A stretch of 64,000 bases of DNA from an uncultured Candidatus Melainabacteria bacterium (GTDB lineage Bacteria; Cyanobacteriota; Vampirovibrionia; Gastranaerophilales; Gastranaerophilaceae): positions 124,001-188,000 of the forward strand of contig CAKUTX010000001.1 of assembly GCA_934692485.1 (NCBI GenBank), written 5' to 3'. The stretch's first letter is position 1, and each line of letters opens with the position of its first letter. Below, in pieces: positions 46,082-55,153 of this stretch. The notes under the pieces are model-generated. The model saw only the letters and a list, made by a program, of their open reading frames with translations. It did no database searches and was not told where the DNA came from. The translations under genes were made by a program, and so were the position numbers.

Positions 46082-47446
46082 ATGAAAAAATTTGTTTTAT
46101 TGTTGGGTTTAATATTATCAGTAAACAGTTCTTCAGCATTTGAGATTGTTTATCCAAAGAAAAATGACGTCACTATTAACGCAAATTCAACTTTTTTTAT
46201 AGGTTCGTCAGATTGCCCGCTAAAAATTAATGGACAAGATGTACAGCTTCACAAAACAGGTGCTTTTGCCCATGTTGTAAAATTGAACAACGGCACAAAT
46301 ACTTTTACAATCCAGTCTGATAATGATAGACAAATTTTTGTAATTAACAAGCCGTCGATAAAAGGGGATTGCAATCTACCTATTCAGTTCTTCAAATATC
46401 AAGAACCCAAATACGTATACATTACGACAGAAGGAGCTCCATTACGTTCAACTCCGATTGATGCAGGAATTAATCGTATGGCACATTTACAAAGAAATAT
46501 TGAACTTTCTGTTGATGGAGAACAAGGTGGGTTTTATAGAGTAATTCTTGGGGAAAATAAATACGGATGGATTGCAAAAACTAATGTTAAAGATTTTAAA
46601 AATTTTTCGGTAACACTGGCAACAATTAACGGATATGATTATATTGATGACAAAGAATTTTTCACATTTGTTTTTCACTTAGATAAACGTATTCCGTTTG
46701 AAATTCTCGAAGGAGAACCTTTTCAAATCAAGTTCTATAATGTAAAAAATTGTCCGAATAACGTATATACATTCGACTTTCCTATTAAAGAAGCTTTTGA
46801 AGGAAAAAATTTAATCGGTTATAGCGGAGAATATCAAGGCAATGACTTTGTTTTAAAAATTAGAAAACCATTAAAAATTAACACACATAAACCGTTTTCT
46901 AATGTAATAATAGCAATTGATGCAGGGCATGGCGAATTTGAAATTGGCACAATCGGTTGTCTTGGGGATAAAGAAAAAGACATTAACCTCAAAATAGCGA
47001 AATTTATTGAATTAGAATTAAAGAAACGCAAAGCTAAAGTCATAATGACTCGCGATAATGATACTTACGTCGGATTAAAAGATAGGGTAGACATTGCAAA
47101 TAGAAATAATGCGTCAATATTTTTAAGCATTCACTGTAACGCACTTCCAGATGAGGCTGACCCTAATAAAAACAGTGGCACAAGTATTTATTATTACTAT
47201 CCACAATCCAAACCTCTTGCAGATGAAATTATGAACTCTGTTGTTTCGGAACTTGGAGTAAATAATGACAAAGTAAGGCAAGGAAGTCTTGCTGTCGTCA
47301 GAAATACAAATGCTCTAAGCTTATTGATAGAAACGTCATACCTCATAAATCCTGAAGATAATGCAAAATTAATTGACGAAAATTTTCAGAAAAATTACGC
47401 TAAAGCAATAGTTGATGCTTTGGAAAAATATTTGCAATCTATATAA
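46082..47446 (+). CDS. Secreted N-acetylmuramoyl-L-alanine amidase
   Basis: A 454-residue exported amidase: signal peptide (MKKFVLLLGLILSVNSSSAF), an SH3-like region near 115-170 (APLRSTPIDAGINRM, YGWIAKTNV), a middle beta domain and a C-terminal Amidase_3 domain from about 275. Zinc and catalytic positions: AIDAGHGEFE, DKEKDINLKI, ISLSIHCNAL-like SIFLSIHCNALPD, and LIETSYLINPED. It cuts the peptide from MurNAc during cell separation. Divergent from the PBP gene, with 117 bases between starts. Confidence 0.93.
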   Translation: MKKFVLLLGLILSVNSSSAFEIVYPKKNDVTINANSTFFIGSSDCPLKINGQDVQLHKTGAFAHVVKLNNGTNTFTIQSDNDRQIFVINKPSIKGDCNLPIQFFKYQEPKYVYITTEGAPLRSTPIDAGINRMAHLQRNIELSVDGEQGGFYRVILGENKYGWIAKTNVKDFKNFSVTLATINGYDYIDDKEFFTFVFHLDKRIPFEILEGEPFQIKFYNVKNCPNNVYTFDFPIKEAFEGKNLIGYSGEYQGNDFVLKIRKPLKINTHKPFSNVIIAIDAGHGEFEIGTIGCLGDKEKDINLKIAKFIELELKKRKAKVIMTRDNDTYVGLKDRVDIANRNNASIFLSIHCNALPDEADPNKNSGTSIYYYYPQSKPLADEIMNSVVSELGVNNDKVRQGSLAVVRNTNALSLLIETSYLINPEDNAKLIDENFQKNYAKAIVDALEKYLQSI

Positions 47447-47466
47447 TTCATTAATATAAAATTAGT

Positions 47467-47500
47467 TAGCGCGAAAGCTTTATATAAAACTTTCGCGCTA
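47467..47500. terminator. Hairpin between convergent amidase and pepA genes
   Basis: TAGCGCGAAAG and CTTTCGCGCTA form an eleven-pair stem with a 12-base loop. T-runs are weak on both sides, so it may act as a bidirectional 3' hairpin rather than a strong intrinsic terminator. Confidence 0.6.
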
Positions 47501-47522
47501 CAACTTGTATTTATTAAATCAT

Positions 47523-48920
47523 TTATTTTGTAACATAATTCAATAGAGTTCTAACACCGGCACCTGTCGAACCTGAAATAAATTCCTTTTGAGGTTTTTC
47601 AATATAAGCAGTTCCAGCAATGTCGATGTGAGCCCATTTTGTATCTTTTACAAATTCTTGTAAAAATACACCAGCAGCAGAAGCTCCACCCATTCTTGAA
47701 CCAGTATTTTTCATGTCAGCAATTTCCGATTTTAAACTATCGAAATATTCCTTATCCATAGGAAGTTTCCATAATTTTTCTCCAGCTTCTTTGCCTGTTT
47801 CTATCAATCTTTCTACAAAATTATCGTCATTTCCCATAATTCCTGAGATATGAGTTCCAAGAGCAACAACACAAGCTCCGGTTAATGTCGCAATATCAAT
47901 AACTTCATCAACATTAAGCTCGCAAGCATAGCAAAGAGCGTCTGCCAAAGTCAAGCGACCTTCCGCATCAGTATTATCAACTTCAATTGTTTTACCGTTT
48001 TTAGCTGTCAAAATATCACCAGGTTTGTAAGATGAACCTGATGGCATATTTTCACAAGCAGCTATTATACCGTGAACTTCTACATCCGGTTGCAATTTAG
48101 CCAAAGCTCTCATTACACCTAAAACACAAGCAGCACCAGACATATCATCTTTCATTGTTAGCATTGAAGATGCCGGTTTAATGTCAAGTCCGCCTGAATC
48201 GAAACAAATACCTTTACCGATAAGTGCAATTTTCTTTTTAACATTTTTACCTGTATATTTCATATGAATGAATTCAGGTGGGTTAACACTACCTTGGCCA
48301 ACTGCCAAATATGCACCCATACCCATTCTTTGAATTTCATCCTTATCAAAAACTTTTGTTTCAACTCCTTCCAATTCAGAAGCTATTTGAGCTAACTTTT
48401 GAGGAGTTGCAATTTGCGCTGGAGTATTTGCCAAATCTCGAGTAAATTTCATTGCTTCTCCAAAAATAACTCCTTCTTCAACGCTTTCTTTTGTAAAGTT
48501 TGCAAATGTAATTTCTTCTAAATGATGAGCTTTTTCTGATTTGTATTTGTCATAAGCATAATCAGCTATCATAGCGCCAATAGCTGCAGATTTACCATAA
48601 TCTGCATTTATATCAAAATCAAAAGCTGCTTTTTTTGCTTTAATTTGTTGTAATTTTTTTATTGCTTTAGCAACAACTTCTCTCATTTTATTGTGGTCAA
48701 AATCTTCTTTTTTCCCAAAACCGATAATAAGAACTTTGTCAGCTGGAATTTGACCAAGCGTGTGAATAAGATAAGTTTGACCAAATTTCCCTTCGAAATG
48801 GTCTTTTTCAATTGCATAAGTATTTGCAAGCTCCACTGAAGTTTTTTCGCCCTCAAACTGATTTACGACCAAAACTTCAATAGGAGTTGATTTTACATCC
48901 TGTGAAACATTAATTTTCAT
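47523..48920 (-). CDS. pepA: Leucyl aminopeptidase (M17)
   Basis: A 465-residue cytosolic metallopeptidase releasing N-terminal residues. Family motifs: VLIIGFGKKEDFD in the N-terminal domain, DLANTPAQIATPQKLA, IGKGICFDSGGLDIKPA and VDNTDAEGRLTLADAL with metal-binding Asp/Glu, and MGGASAAGVFLQEFV. AAGAAGGAGAGAATATG is the binding site. Stand-alone gene. Confidence 0.96.
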   Translation of the reverse strand: MKINVSQDVKSTPIEVLVVNQFEGEKTSVELANTYAIEKDHFEGKFGQTYLIHTLGQIPADKVLIIGFGKKEDFDHNKMREVVAKAIKKLQQIKAKKAAFDFDINADYGKSAAIGAMIADYAYDKYKSEKAHHLEEITFANFTKESVEEGVIFGEAMKFTRDLANTPAQIATPQKLAQIASELEGVETKVFDKDEIQRMGMGAYLAVGQGSVNPPEFIHMKYTGKNVKKKIALIGKGICFDSGGLDIKPASSMLTMKDDMSGAACVLGVMRALAKLQPDVEVHGIIAACENMPSGSSYKPGDILTAKNGKTIEVDNTDAEGRLTLADALCYACELNVDEVIDIATLTGACVVALGTHISGIMGNDDNFVERLIETGKEAGEKLWKLPMDKEYFDSLKSEIADMKNTGSRMGGASAAGVFLQEFVKDTKWAHIDIAGTAYIEKPQKEFISGSTGAGVRTLLNYVTK

Positions 48921-49111
48921 ATTCTCTCCTTCTTTTCAATGGAAAGTATAGCACTTTAAGTCGTTTTTGTAAATTGGTATATATGTATCATTTTTTAAAT
49001 AACTACTATACAAAAACTTATAATTATGTTAAGATATTGACAGATGTAGTAGGTAAATATTTTTTGGAAATATATGCAATAAATTTCAAACAAAACATAA
49101 ATAAGAAGAAG

Positions 49112-49135
49112 TCCCGATAGGCTATATGTATCGGG
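49112..49135 (+). promoter_or_regulatory. Hairpin in the rny leader
   Basis: CCCGATA (49113-49119) pairs with TATCGGG (49128-49134), nine-base loop, about 50 bases before the rny start. It lacks a T-run. It may be part of the 5' untranslated region; RNase Y leaders are plausible sites for self-regulation, but nothing here proves it. Confidence 0.4.
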
Positions 49136-49183
49136 GATTGCGTGTATTATTAAAAAATAGAAAAGGATAAGGTATAAAACTTT

Positions 49184-50704
49184 ATGGACTTTTTATTAAT
49201 TATTGCGATTATTGCAGTAATAGCATTAATCGCCGTGCTGTTTGTCCAGCAAAGCAAAACTAAATCCGTGCTTTTGTCTGTTGAAAAAGACAAACAAGCT
49301 CTGGAAGAAAAAGAAAAACTTCTCTTGAAAGAGGCTCGTATTAAAGCTATCGAGGAACTTCAAGATGATAGAGAAAAGCTTAACGAAGAAGAAAGAGAAA
49401 GACGACAAGAACTTGCAAGACAAGAACAAAAATTAGCAAAACGTGAAGATATGCTTGAAGATAAAATTCAAGAATATACCGATAAAGATTTACAAGCTCA
49501 AAGAAAAATAGATGAACTTCTTGAAAAAGAAGATTACTTGGCTGAAATCGTTCAAAAACAAACAACTGAGCTGGAGAGAATTTCTGGCATGTCTGCAGAA
49601 GATGCAAAAACAATGCTCTTAGACCAATTAAAACATGACTTAGCGCAAGAACAAATGCAATTGATTAGAGAAAATGAAGCAAAAATAAAAGAAACTTCTT
49701 TGGAAAAAGCAAAAGAAATTCTCTCTACAACAATGCAAAGATGCATGATTGAACAAGTTGTTGAAACCACTGTTTCTGTTGTTGCTTTACCTAACGATGA
49801 AATGAAAGGTCGCATAATTGGCCGTGAAGGGCGAAATATTAGAGCTTTAGAAACTTTGACTGGTGTTGATTTAATCATTGATGACACTCCAGAAGCCGTT
49901 GTATTATCAAGTTTTGATCCAGTAAGACGAGAAATTGCCAAATTAGCACTCGAAAAACTTATTGTAGATGGCCGTATTCACCCTGTTCGTATTGAAGAAA
50001 TGGTAGAAAAAGCTCAAGAAGAAATCGACAAGAAAATCTGGGACGAAGGTGAAAATGCAGCCCTTGAGATGGGTGTAATGGGTTTAAATAAAGAACTTAT
50101 CAAAACTCTTGGAAGATTGTATTACAGAACAAGTTATGGTCAAAATGTTCTTAAACACTCTCTTGAAGTTGGTCATATTGCAGGCATGTTGGCAGCAGAA
50201 ATTGGCGCTAACGAAAAAATTGCAAAACGTGCTGGATTATTACACGATATTGGGAAAGCTGTTGACCAAACTCAAGAAGGAACGCATATTCAACTTGGGG
50301 TTGAAATTGCTTCAAGATATGGAGAAAGACCTGAAGTTATTCACGCAATTGAAGCTCATCACGACGACGTCGTTGCCAACACTATTGAAGCAGTACTTGT
50401 AAAAGTTGCAGACGCAATTTCGGCTGGCAGACCTGGTGCAAGACGTGATACTTTAGAAATTTATATCAAACGTTTACAAAAAATCGAAGAAATTGTAAAC
50501 AGTTTTGATGGAATCAAACAATCATTTGCCGTTCAAGCTGGACGTGAAGTTCGCATAATCGTTGAATCAGAGAAATTTGACGATCTTGCTTCTCAAAAAT
50601 TGGCTAGAGATGTGGCAAAACGTATTGAAGACGAACTTGATTACCCTGGACAAATCAGAGTGACAGTTGTTAGAGAATTCCGTACAACGGAAATAGCAAA
50701 ATAA
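49184..50704 (+). CDS. rny: Ribonuclease Y
   Basis: A 506-residue membrane-anchored endoribonuclease of mRNA decay. One N-terminal membrane segment ([18 protein letters not shown]), a long charged coiled coil (about 35-190), a KH domain ([17 protein letters not shown]) and an HD domain with [13 protein letters not shown] and AIEAHHDDV. The order rny-ymdB is conserved in many bacteria. The gene is preceded by a 260-base leader region with a hairpin. Confidence 0.97.
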   Translation: MDFLLIIAIIAVIALIAVLFVQQSKTKSVLLSVEKDKQALEEKEKLLLKEARIKAIEELQDDREKLNEEERERRQELARQEQKLAKREDMLEDKIQEYTDKDLQAQRKIDELLEKEDYLAEIVQKQTTELERISGMSAEDAKTMLLDQLKHDLAQEQMQLIRENEAKIKETSLEKAKEILSTTMQRCMIEQVVETTVSVVALPNDEMKGRIIGREGRNIRALETLTGVDLIIDDTPEAVVLSSFDPVRREIAKLALEKLIVDGRIHPVRIEEMVEKAQEEIDKKIWDEGENAALEMGVMGLNKELIKTLGRLYYRTSYGQNVLKHSLEVGHIAGMLAAEIGANEKIAKRAGLLHDIGKAVDQTQEGTHIQLGVEIASRYGERPEVIHAIEAHHDDVVANTIEAVLVKVADAISAGRPGARRDTLEIYIKRLQKIEEIVNSFDGIKQSFAVQAGREVRIIVESEKFDDLASQKLARDVAKRIEDELDYPGQIRVTVVREFRTTEIAK

Positions 50705-50718
50705 ATTAAAAGTGATTA

Positions 50719-50762
50719 GTGAATAGTGAAACGATGAAAACAAAATCAACTTCACTATTCAC
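50719..50762 (+). terminator. Long inverted repeat between rny and ymdB
   Basis: GTGAATAGTGAA (50719-50730) and TTCACTATTCAC (50751-50762) are perfect 12-base inverted repeats with a 20-base loop. There is no T-run, so it is more likely a processing or stability hairpin within the operon. A related GTGAATAGTAAGAAGTGAAAAG lies at 59026-59047. Confidence 0.45.
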
Positions 50763-50785
50763 GATTTCACCCATAGAGGATAAAA

Positions 50786-51634
50786 ATGTTTGGTGATGAT
50801 AAAACGATAAAAATTTTATTTTTTGGAGATATGGTCGGTAGACCTGGAAGGTTTGCTGTTAAAGATTATTTGACAAAACATTGCTCCTCTGAATTTAAGT
50901 CAGAGCAAACTCAATTTATTATAGCAAATGTTGAAAATGCTTCTCATGGTTTTGGTTTGACTGAAAAAAATTATAATGAAATCTCCGAATATGGTATTGA
51001 TTGTATGACAGCAGGCAACCATATTTGGGATAAAAAAGAAATTTTTAACTACATCGATAGGGCTGACAAACTTGTTCGCCCTATTAATTATCCTAATGGA
51101 ACTCCAGGTGTTGGAGGTAGGATTTTCGAGCTTACTAATGGTATAAAAATTGGGGTTATAAACGTACTGGGTCGAGTGTTTATGGCGCCTGTAGATTCGC
51201 AATGGACTGTTGTAAAAGAAGAAATTGAACGAATGAAATCAATTACTCCAATTGTAATTATTGATTTTCACGCAGAAGCAACTGCAGAAAAAGTTTGTTT
51301 TGCTAGATTTTGTGCAGAACTTGGGGTAAGTGCTTTCTTTGGAACTCATACTCACGTGCAAACCGCGGATGAACAAATCGTTAATAATATGGCTTATATA
51401 ACCGATGCAGGTTTTTGCGGCACCAAAGATAGCGTAATCGGAATGGATTATAGCACTTCTTTGCATAGATTTACAACTGTTGTTCCTGAACGTTATGACG
51501 TAGCTGACGGCAATGTCGTCCAAATTAATGCTGTTGAAGTTGAAATTAACTCAATAAGCGGGCATGCTGTAGCTATAAACAGAATTTTTTGTTACGTAGA
51601 TAAAGAGAAAAAGGACGAGGAAAATGAAAAGTGA
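50786..51634 (+). CDS. YmdB-type metallophosphodiesterase
   Basis: A 282-residue TIGR00282/YmdB protein, a di-metal phosphodiesterase acting on 2',3'-cyclic and cyclic nucleotides and linked in Bacillus to biofilm and motility choice. Motifs in order: FFGDMVGRPGR, ANVENASHGFGL, MTAGNHIWDKKE, VIIDFHAEATAEK and FGTHTHVQTADE. It overlaps the next gene by 11 bases. A flagellar and pilus-bearing cell is a fitting host for it. Confidence 0.94.
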   Translation: MFGDDKTIKILFFGDMVGRPGRFAVKDYLTKHCSSEFKSEQTQFIIANVENASHGFGLTEKNYNEISEYGIDCMTAGNHIWDKKEIFNYIDRADKLVRPINYPNGTPGVGGRIFELTNGIKIGVINVLGRVFMAPVDSQWTVVKEEIERMKSITPIVIIDFHAEATAEKVCFARFCAELGVSAFFGTHTHVQTADEQIVNNMAYITDAGFCGTKDSVIGMDYSTSLHRFTTVVPERYDVADGNVVQINAVEVEINSISGHAVAINRIFCYVDKEKKDEENEK

Positions 51635-52478
51635 TTTGCACATTCATACGCTTTATTCAGACGGAGTTTTTTCGCCTGAAAAGATTGTCGACACAGCAAT
51701 AGATGTCGGACTGCAAGCCATCGCTTTGACAGACCATGATAACGTTTTATCGTATCCAGTTGCCAAAGAATATTTAAAAAAGACAGGCAGAGAAAATCAG
51801 TTAGAGATTATTCAAGGGATTGAAGTGAATACTTTGTATAAAAATTACGAAGTTCATATTTTGGGATATTTTATGGATGTAAACAACAGCGATTTTCAAA
51901 ATATGTTAAAAACACAACAACAAGCCCGTGTAAAGCAAACTAAAGAAATAATAAATTTACTTGCTAAAAAAGAAGGTATTCGCATAAAATTTGATGATAT
52001 AAAAAAACAAGTTGCAGAAGGCGGAAGTATTGGACGTCCTCATATTGCAAAAGCAATCACAAATGCTGGAGGAACGACAAGTGTAATTGAAGCTTATTCA
52101 AAATACATCCATGATGATTCACCTGTTTATGTACAAAGGAAAACAGTATCACCTCAAGATGCCGTAGAAATTATTTATGATGCTGGAGGTATTCCTGTAA
52201 TTGCGCACCCACACGATTTAGATATTGCGGAAGAATTAATTAAAGAACTTATGCAATACGGTTTGCGAGGGATTGAAGCATACCATAGAAAACATTCTCC
52301 TGCCTGCGTTGAATATTTTTCATCAATGGCAGAGGAGCTTGGATTAATAGTTACGGGCGGCTCCGATTTTCACGCTCCAAATATTATGAATGGACAAATC
52401 ATTCTAGGCAAAAATTTTGTTCCAGAGTGGGTTTATGAAAAATTAATCGCGGAAAAGAAAAGGATTGATATGGCATAA
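51624..52478 (+). CDS. PHP-domain phosphoesterase (RNase AM / nucleoside bisphosphate phosphatase type)
   Basis: A 284-residue metal-dependent phosphoesterase of the YciV/TrpH type. Metal-binding motifs: SDLHIHTLYSDGVFSPEKI, ALTDHDNVLSY, GIEVNTLY, VIAHPHDLD and TGGSDFHAPN, all complete. E. coli RNase AM trims RNA 5' ends and acts on 3',5'-nucleoside bisphosphates; adjacency to rny and ymdB suggests an RNA turnover role. Overlaps both neighbours. Confidence 0.92.
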   Translation: MKSDLHIHTLYSDGVFSPEKIVDTAIDVGLQAIALTDHDNVLSYPVAKEYLKKTGRENQLEIIQGIEVNTLYKNYEVHILGYFMDVNNSDFQNMLKTQQQARVKQTKEIINLLAKKEGIRIKFDDIKKQVAEGGSIGRPHIAKAITNAGGTTSVIEAYSKYIHDDSPVYVQRKTVSPQDAVEIIYDAGGIPVIAHPHDLDIAEELIKELMQYGLRGIEAYHRKHSPACVEYFSSMAEELGLIVTGGSDFHAPNIMNGQIILGKNFVPEWVYEKLIAEKKRIDMA

Positions 52479-53119
52479 TGGGAAGAAAACATTATTGGAA
52501 ACTTGAATATTCTATTGCTCTTTTTGTCATGCTTGGCATAATATTATTAATCATGCCAGTATCAATAGAGAGTTCTCGCCAAGCCAATTTCATTTCTAAA
52601 TGGAATGAAAAAATTAATCGCGTGGAATATATGTTTACAGTAATAAACGCTCATATTACAGACGACATGATAAAAGGAATGAAGAAAGCAAAGACAAAGG
52701 AAGAACGCGAAAAACTTCTTTTGACAATAATTAAACCCTACATGCGCATAGATATAGATGGTGTTCCAGTAAAACATTATCATCCGCGATATATGAATGG
52801 AGCAAAGGTTTATAAAGGACAAACATATTATTTCAATGAATTTTATTTTGCTGAAAATAATACAATCGTAGGAATAAAAGATGTTTTACCTAAAAAAGCT
52901 GATGGAATTTCTTTTATTATGATGTTTGATATAAACGGAATTCTGCCTCCAAATAAATGGGGCCGAGATATATATGGAGTCAATATTTATGACGAAGGAA
53001 AAATTGAGCCGTTTGGATTTGATAAAGATATGACGGAATTAAAAAAGGATTGTTCTAATTCCGGTTCTGGCATTAGCTGTTCGTATTACTACAAAATAGG
53101 TGGCGGATTTAACGATTAA
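52478..53119 (+). CDS. Pseudopilin-like exported protein
   Basis: A 213-residue protein with one N-terminal membrane segment (SIALFVMLGIILLIMPV) and a periplasmic part. It lacks the FTLAE prepilin cleavage motif, but its second half (FDINGILPPNKWGRDIYGVN, then KIEPFG) looks like the D-x-N-G-x-x-x-P-N-x-x-G-x-D-x-x-G pattern of minor pilins. Two Cys (DCSNSGSGISCS) may form a loop. The ATG abuts the PHP stop, so translation is coupled. It may be a pilus or secretion accessory; function not established. Confidence 0.7.
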   Translation: MGRKHYWKLEYSIALFVMLGIILLIMPVSIESSRQANFISKWNEKINRVEYMFTVINAHITDDMIKGMKKAKTKEEREKLLLTIIKPYMRIDIDGVPVKHYHPRYMNGAKVYKGQTYYFNEFYFAENNTIVGIKDVLPKKADGISFIMMFDINGILPPNKWGRDIYGVNIYDEGKIEPFGFDKDMTELKKDCSNSGSGISCSYYYKIGGGFND

Positions 53120-53207
53120 TATAATTGCGGTATTTACAAATATTTACAGATTTAGCAATTTTACTCTTTAATATGTTTTTATATATAATATAAGGAGTTT
53201 GGTTATA

Positions 53208-53489
53208 ATGGCAAAAACATCAGGAGTATCAGTAAATCCGACATTTATCAATTCGGCAAATAACTTAAAGATAGCAGCAAGACGTATGAATACTGCGAAA
53301 CAGGCTCGTATGGCTAATAAAAATCAAGCAACAACTTTGCAATATAGAAAAGCCGAGCAAGATTTCCACAACGCAGAAAATTTATATTGCTCTCAAAAAG
53401 GTATTGTTGAAGGAGGTAATCTTTCTCAAAATGAAGCTAAAGCACAGGTCAACAGTATAATGAAAAGTGTAATGTCTTATTACGCATAA
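53208..53489 (+). CDS. Small helical protein of unknown function
   Basis: A 93-residue, Ala/Asn/Gln/Lys-rich helical protein (MAKTSGVSVNPTFINSANNL to KSVMSYYA) without signal or membrane segment. AAGGAGTTTGGTTATAATG sets the start. A strong bidirectional terminator begins at its stop. It has the same flavour as the helical cluster at 33-36 kb but no clear sequence match. Family unknown. Confidence 0.7.
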   Translation: MAKTSGVSVNPTFINSANNLKIAARRMNTAKQARMANKNQATTLQYRKAEQDFHNAENLYCSQKGIVEGGNLSQNEAKAQVNSIMKSVMSYYA

Positions 53490-53518
53490 AAAAATAGAGC
53501 TATTCGCTCTATTTTTTT
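53488..53518. terminator. Bidirectional intrinsic terminator
   Basis: AAAAAAATAGAGC and GCTCTATTTTTTT form a thirteen-pair stem with loop TATTC; it has T-runs on both strands. It includes the stop codons or last bases of the two convergent genes and ends both transcripts. Confidence 0.9.
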
Positions 53519-54261
53519 GCTACTTCTTTTGCTGTTTTAGCATTAGCTTTTTCTAACATTTTTTGTTCTTTAGCAAGTCTTTTAGCTTCTTCTTTCTTTT
53601 GAATTGCGTTATTTCTAATTTCAAGCAATTTGCCTAACCAGCCAGTTGGTTGATTGAATTCAGTAGCTAATTTGTCTGCTTTTTTCCCGTTTCTTTTGGT
53701 TTTTAGTCCTGCAAAGAAAGAGGTATTGTTTGCCTGTTTTGTAATATTTTTAATAAAGTTTTTGAATAAGTAGTTATCAATTTCTTCTTTGCGAGGAGCT
53801 TTTACAAGAGTATCAGCCAAATTGTTAAATTCTTTAAGGTTTTCTCCAGATAAACCAACTAAACTAGGAGCATAAGCATCTATCCTATGATAATCAGCTT
53901 CTAATCTGCCTGTATTACCTGTCACATCTTTATAAAAAGCAAAACCTACATCGGTTCCCAATTCTTTATTTTTTACTACTAATCGTGTTCTTGACTTATC
54001 AAAAGTTAAAGTAGTTTTTGGATGTAAGTTTTCCACAAAATGATTAAATTTGGCTAAAACAGCTTCGCCCATTGTTCTTATATCATGCAATTTTCTAATA
54101 TCAACTTTTTGATAAGATAAATTTGCTTCATTTACAACTCTATCTATACCCATTTGAGTTAATCCTCTAACAAGCTTTATAACAGGTTTATCAACATAGC
54201 CATTAAAAGTTGGTTGAGAGTTATTCCGTTGTGAAGTAGCATTTATCGGTTGTATATACAT
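53509..54261 (-). CDS. F-x-G N-terminal protein, paralogue A
   Basis: A 250-residue, Lys/Asn-rich protein. MYIQPINATSQRNNSQPTFN leads into GYVDKPVIKLVRGLTQMG. The middle has FVENLHPKTTLTFDKSRTRL and the C-terminus is a basic helix rich in Lys, Ala and Glu (AKTAKEVAKK). The neighbour upstream has the same plan, about one third identical by eye, so the pair arose by duplication. GAAAGGAAAGTG supports the ATG at 54261. No known domain, no signal peptide. Possibly lineage-specific; the early motif also occurs in the GH13-like protein. Confidence 0.75.
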   Translation of the reverse strand: MYIQPINATSQRNNSQPTFNGYVDKPVIKLVRGLTQMGIDRVVNEANLSYQKVDIRKLHDIRTMGEAVLAKFNHFVENLHPKTTLTFDKSRTRLVVKNKELGTDVGFAFYKDVTGNTGRLEADYHRIDAYAPSLVGLSGENLKEFNNLADTLVKAPRKEEIDNYLFKNFIKNITKQANNTSFFAGLKTKRNGKKADKLATEFNQPTGWLGKLLEIRNNAIQKKEEAKRLAKEQKMLEKANAKTAKEVAKK

Positions 54262-54329
54262 TTTTATCACTTTCCTTTCTTTTTTTAATATTTGCTGCTC
54301 TCTCTTTTTTTATGGCTAAAATTGTATTC

Positions 54330-55103
54330 TTAAGGTTTTAAAATTTCTTTTGCAATTTTATCATTTTCTTTTTGGACAAATTTAGCGTGCTTCTCATTTA
54401 TTCTTTCAATTTCTTCAGTTTTGATAGCTTCATCCCTAATTGCGGAAAGCTTACCTTTCCATCCGACTGGCTCCCCAAAACTTGGAGCAACCTTATCAGC
54501 TTTTTTCGCATTAAGAATTAACAAAAATTTTCCCCATAAAGACGTTTTCTTCGCATCACGAGAAATTTCTTCGACAAAATTTTCAAACAATTGTTTATCA
54601 ACAGTTTTTGGCTCAACTGTTTCTACCAAACATTTTGTAAACTTTGCCATTTCCAATAAATTTTCCATAGTCAGACTGTCTTTATCTATTTCTTTATACA
54701 TTCCAATTCTTTTCATTTTGGAAATAGGAGAACTTATATTAATATTATTTTTGCTAACAGTACTAAATATTGGACCAGAATTATTTATCCCAATACGAGT
54801 CATAATTTGCTGATTTTCTATATATAACTGTTTGTTATCTACAGCCAAAAAAGTTTTCGGGTGAAACTTTTTCATAAAAGCAGACAACTGCCTTAGCATG
54901 TCTAAACTAAAATCTTTTATTTGTTCAAGTTTTTCTGGACTTACTTTTTTTCTTTGCGCATTTGATTCTTTTACAATAGCTTTTATGCTATTACTTGTCG
55001 CGGCATTAATAATATCAACAACAGAACGGTCTACATGTCCCTTAAACGATTGTTGATTATTTCGGCTATTTTGAGTAGATAAGTTTATTGGTTGTATGTT
55101 CAT
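54330..55103 (-). CDS. F-x-G N-terminal protein, paralogue B
   Basis: A 257-residue protein with the same architecture as its downstream neighbour: MNIQPINLSTQN, QQSFKGHVDRSVVDIINAAT, then KFHPKTFLAVDNKQLYIEN, a helical region with LFENFVEEISRDAKKTSLWG, the shared GEPVGWKGKLSAIRDEAIK and a charged tail. TAAGGAGAAATTAATG is the binding site. The gap to the paralogue is 68 bases. Function unknown; the pair forms a two-gene unit. Confidence 0.75.
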   Translation of the reverse strand: MNIQPINLSTQNSRNNQQSFKGHVDRSVVDIINAATSNSIKAIVKESNAQRKKVSPEKLEQIKDFSLDMLRQLSAFMKKFHPKTFLAVDNKQLYIENQQIMTRIGINNSGPIFSTVSKNNINISSPISKMKRIGMYKEIDKDSLTMENLLEMAKFTKCLVETVEPKTVDKQLFENFVEEISRDAKKTSLWGKFLLILNAKKADKVAPSFGEPVGWKGKLSAIRDEAIKTEEIERINEKHAKFVQKENDKIAKEILKP

Positions 55104-55153
55104 TAATTTCTCCTTAGTATTTTACTTACCACTCCCTCTTTTTATCTTACTTT

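Noticed and set aside
49380..49941. Reverse-strand frames inside rny
   Set aside because: Shadow frames of the coiled-coil region, whose biased codons leave the opposite strand open.
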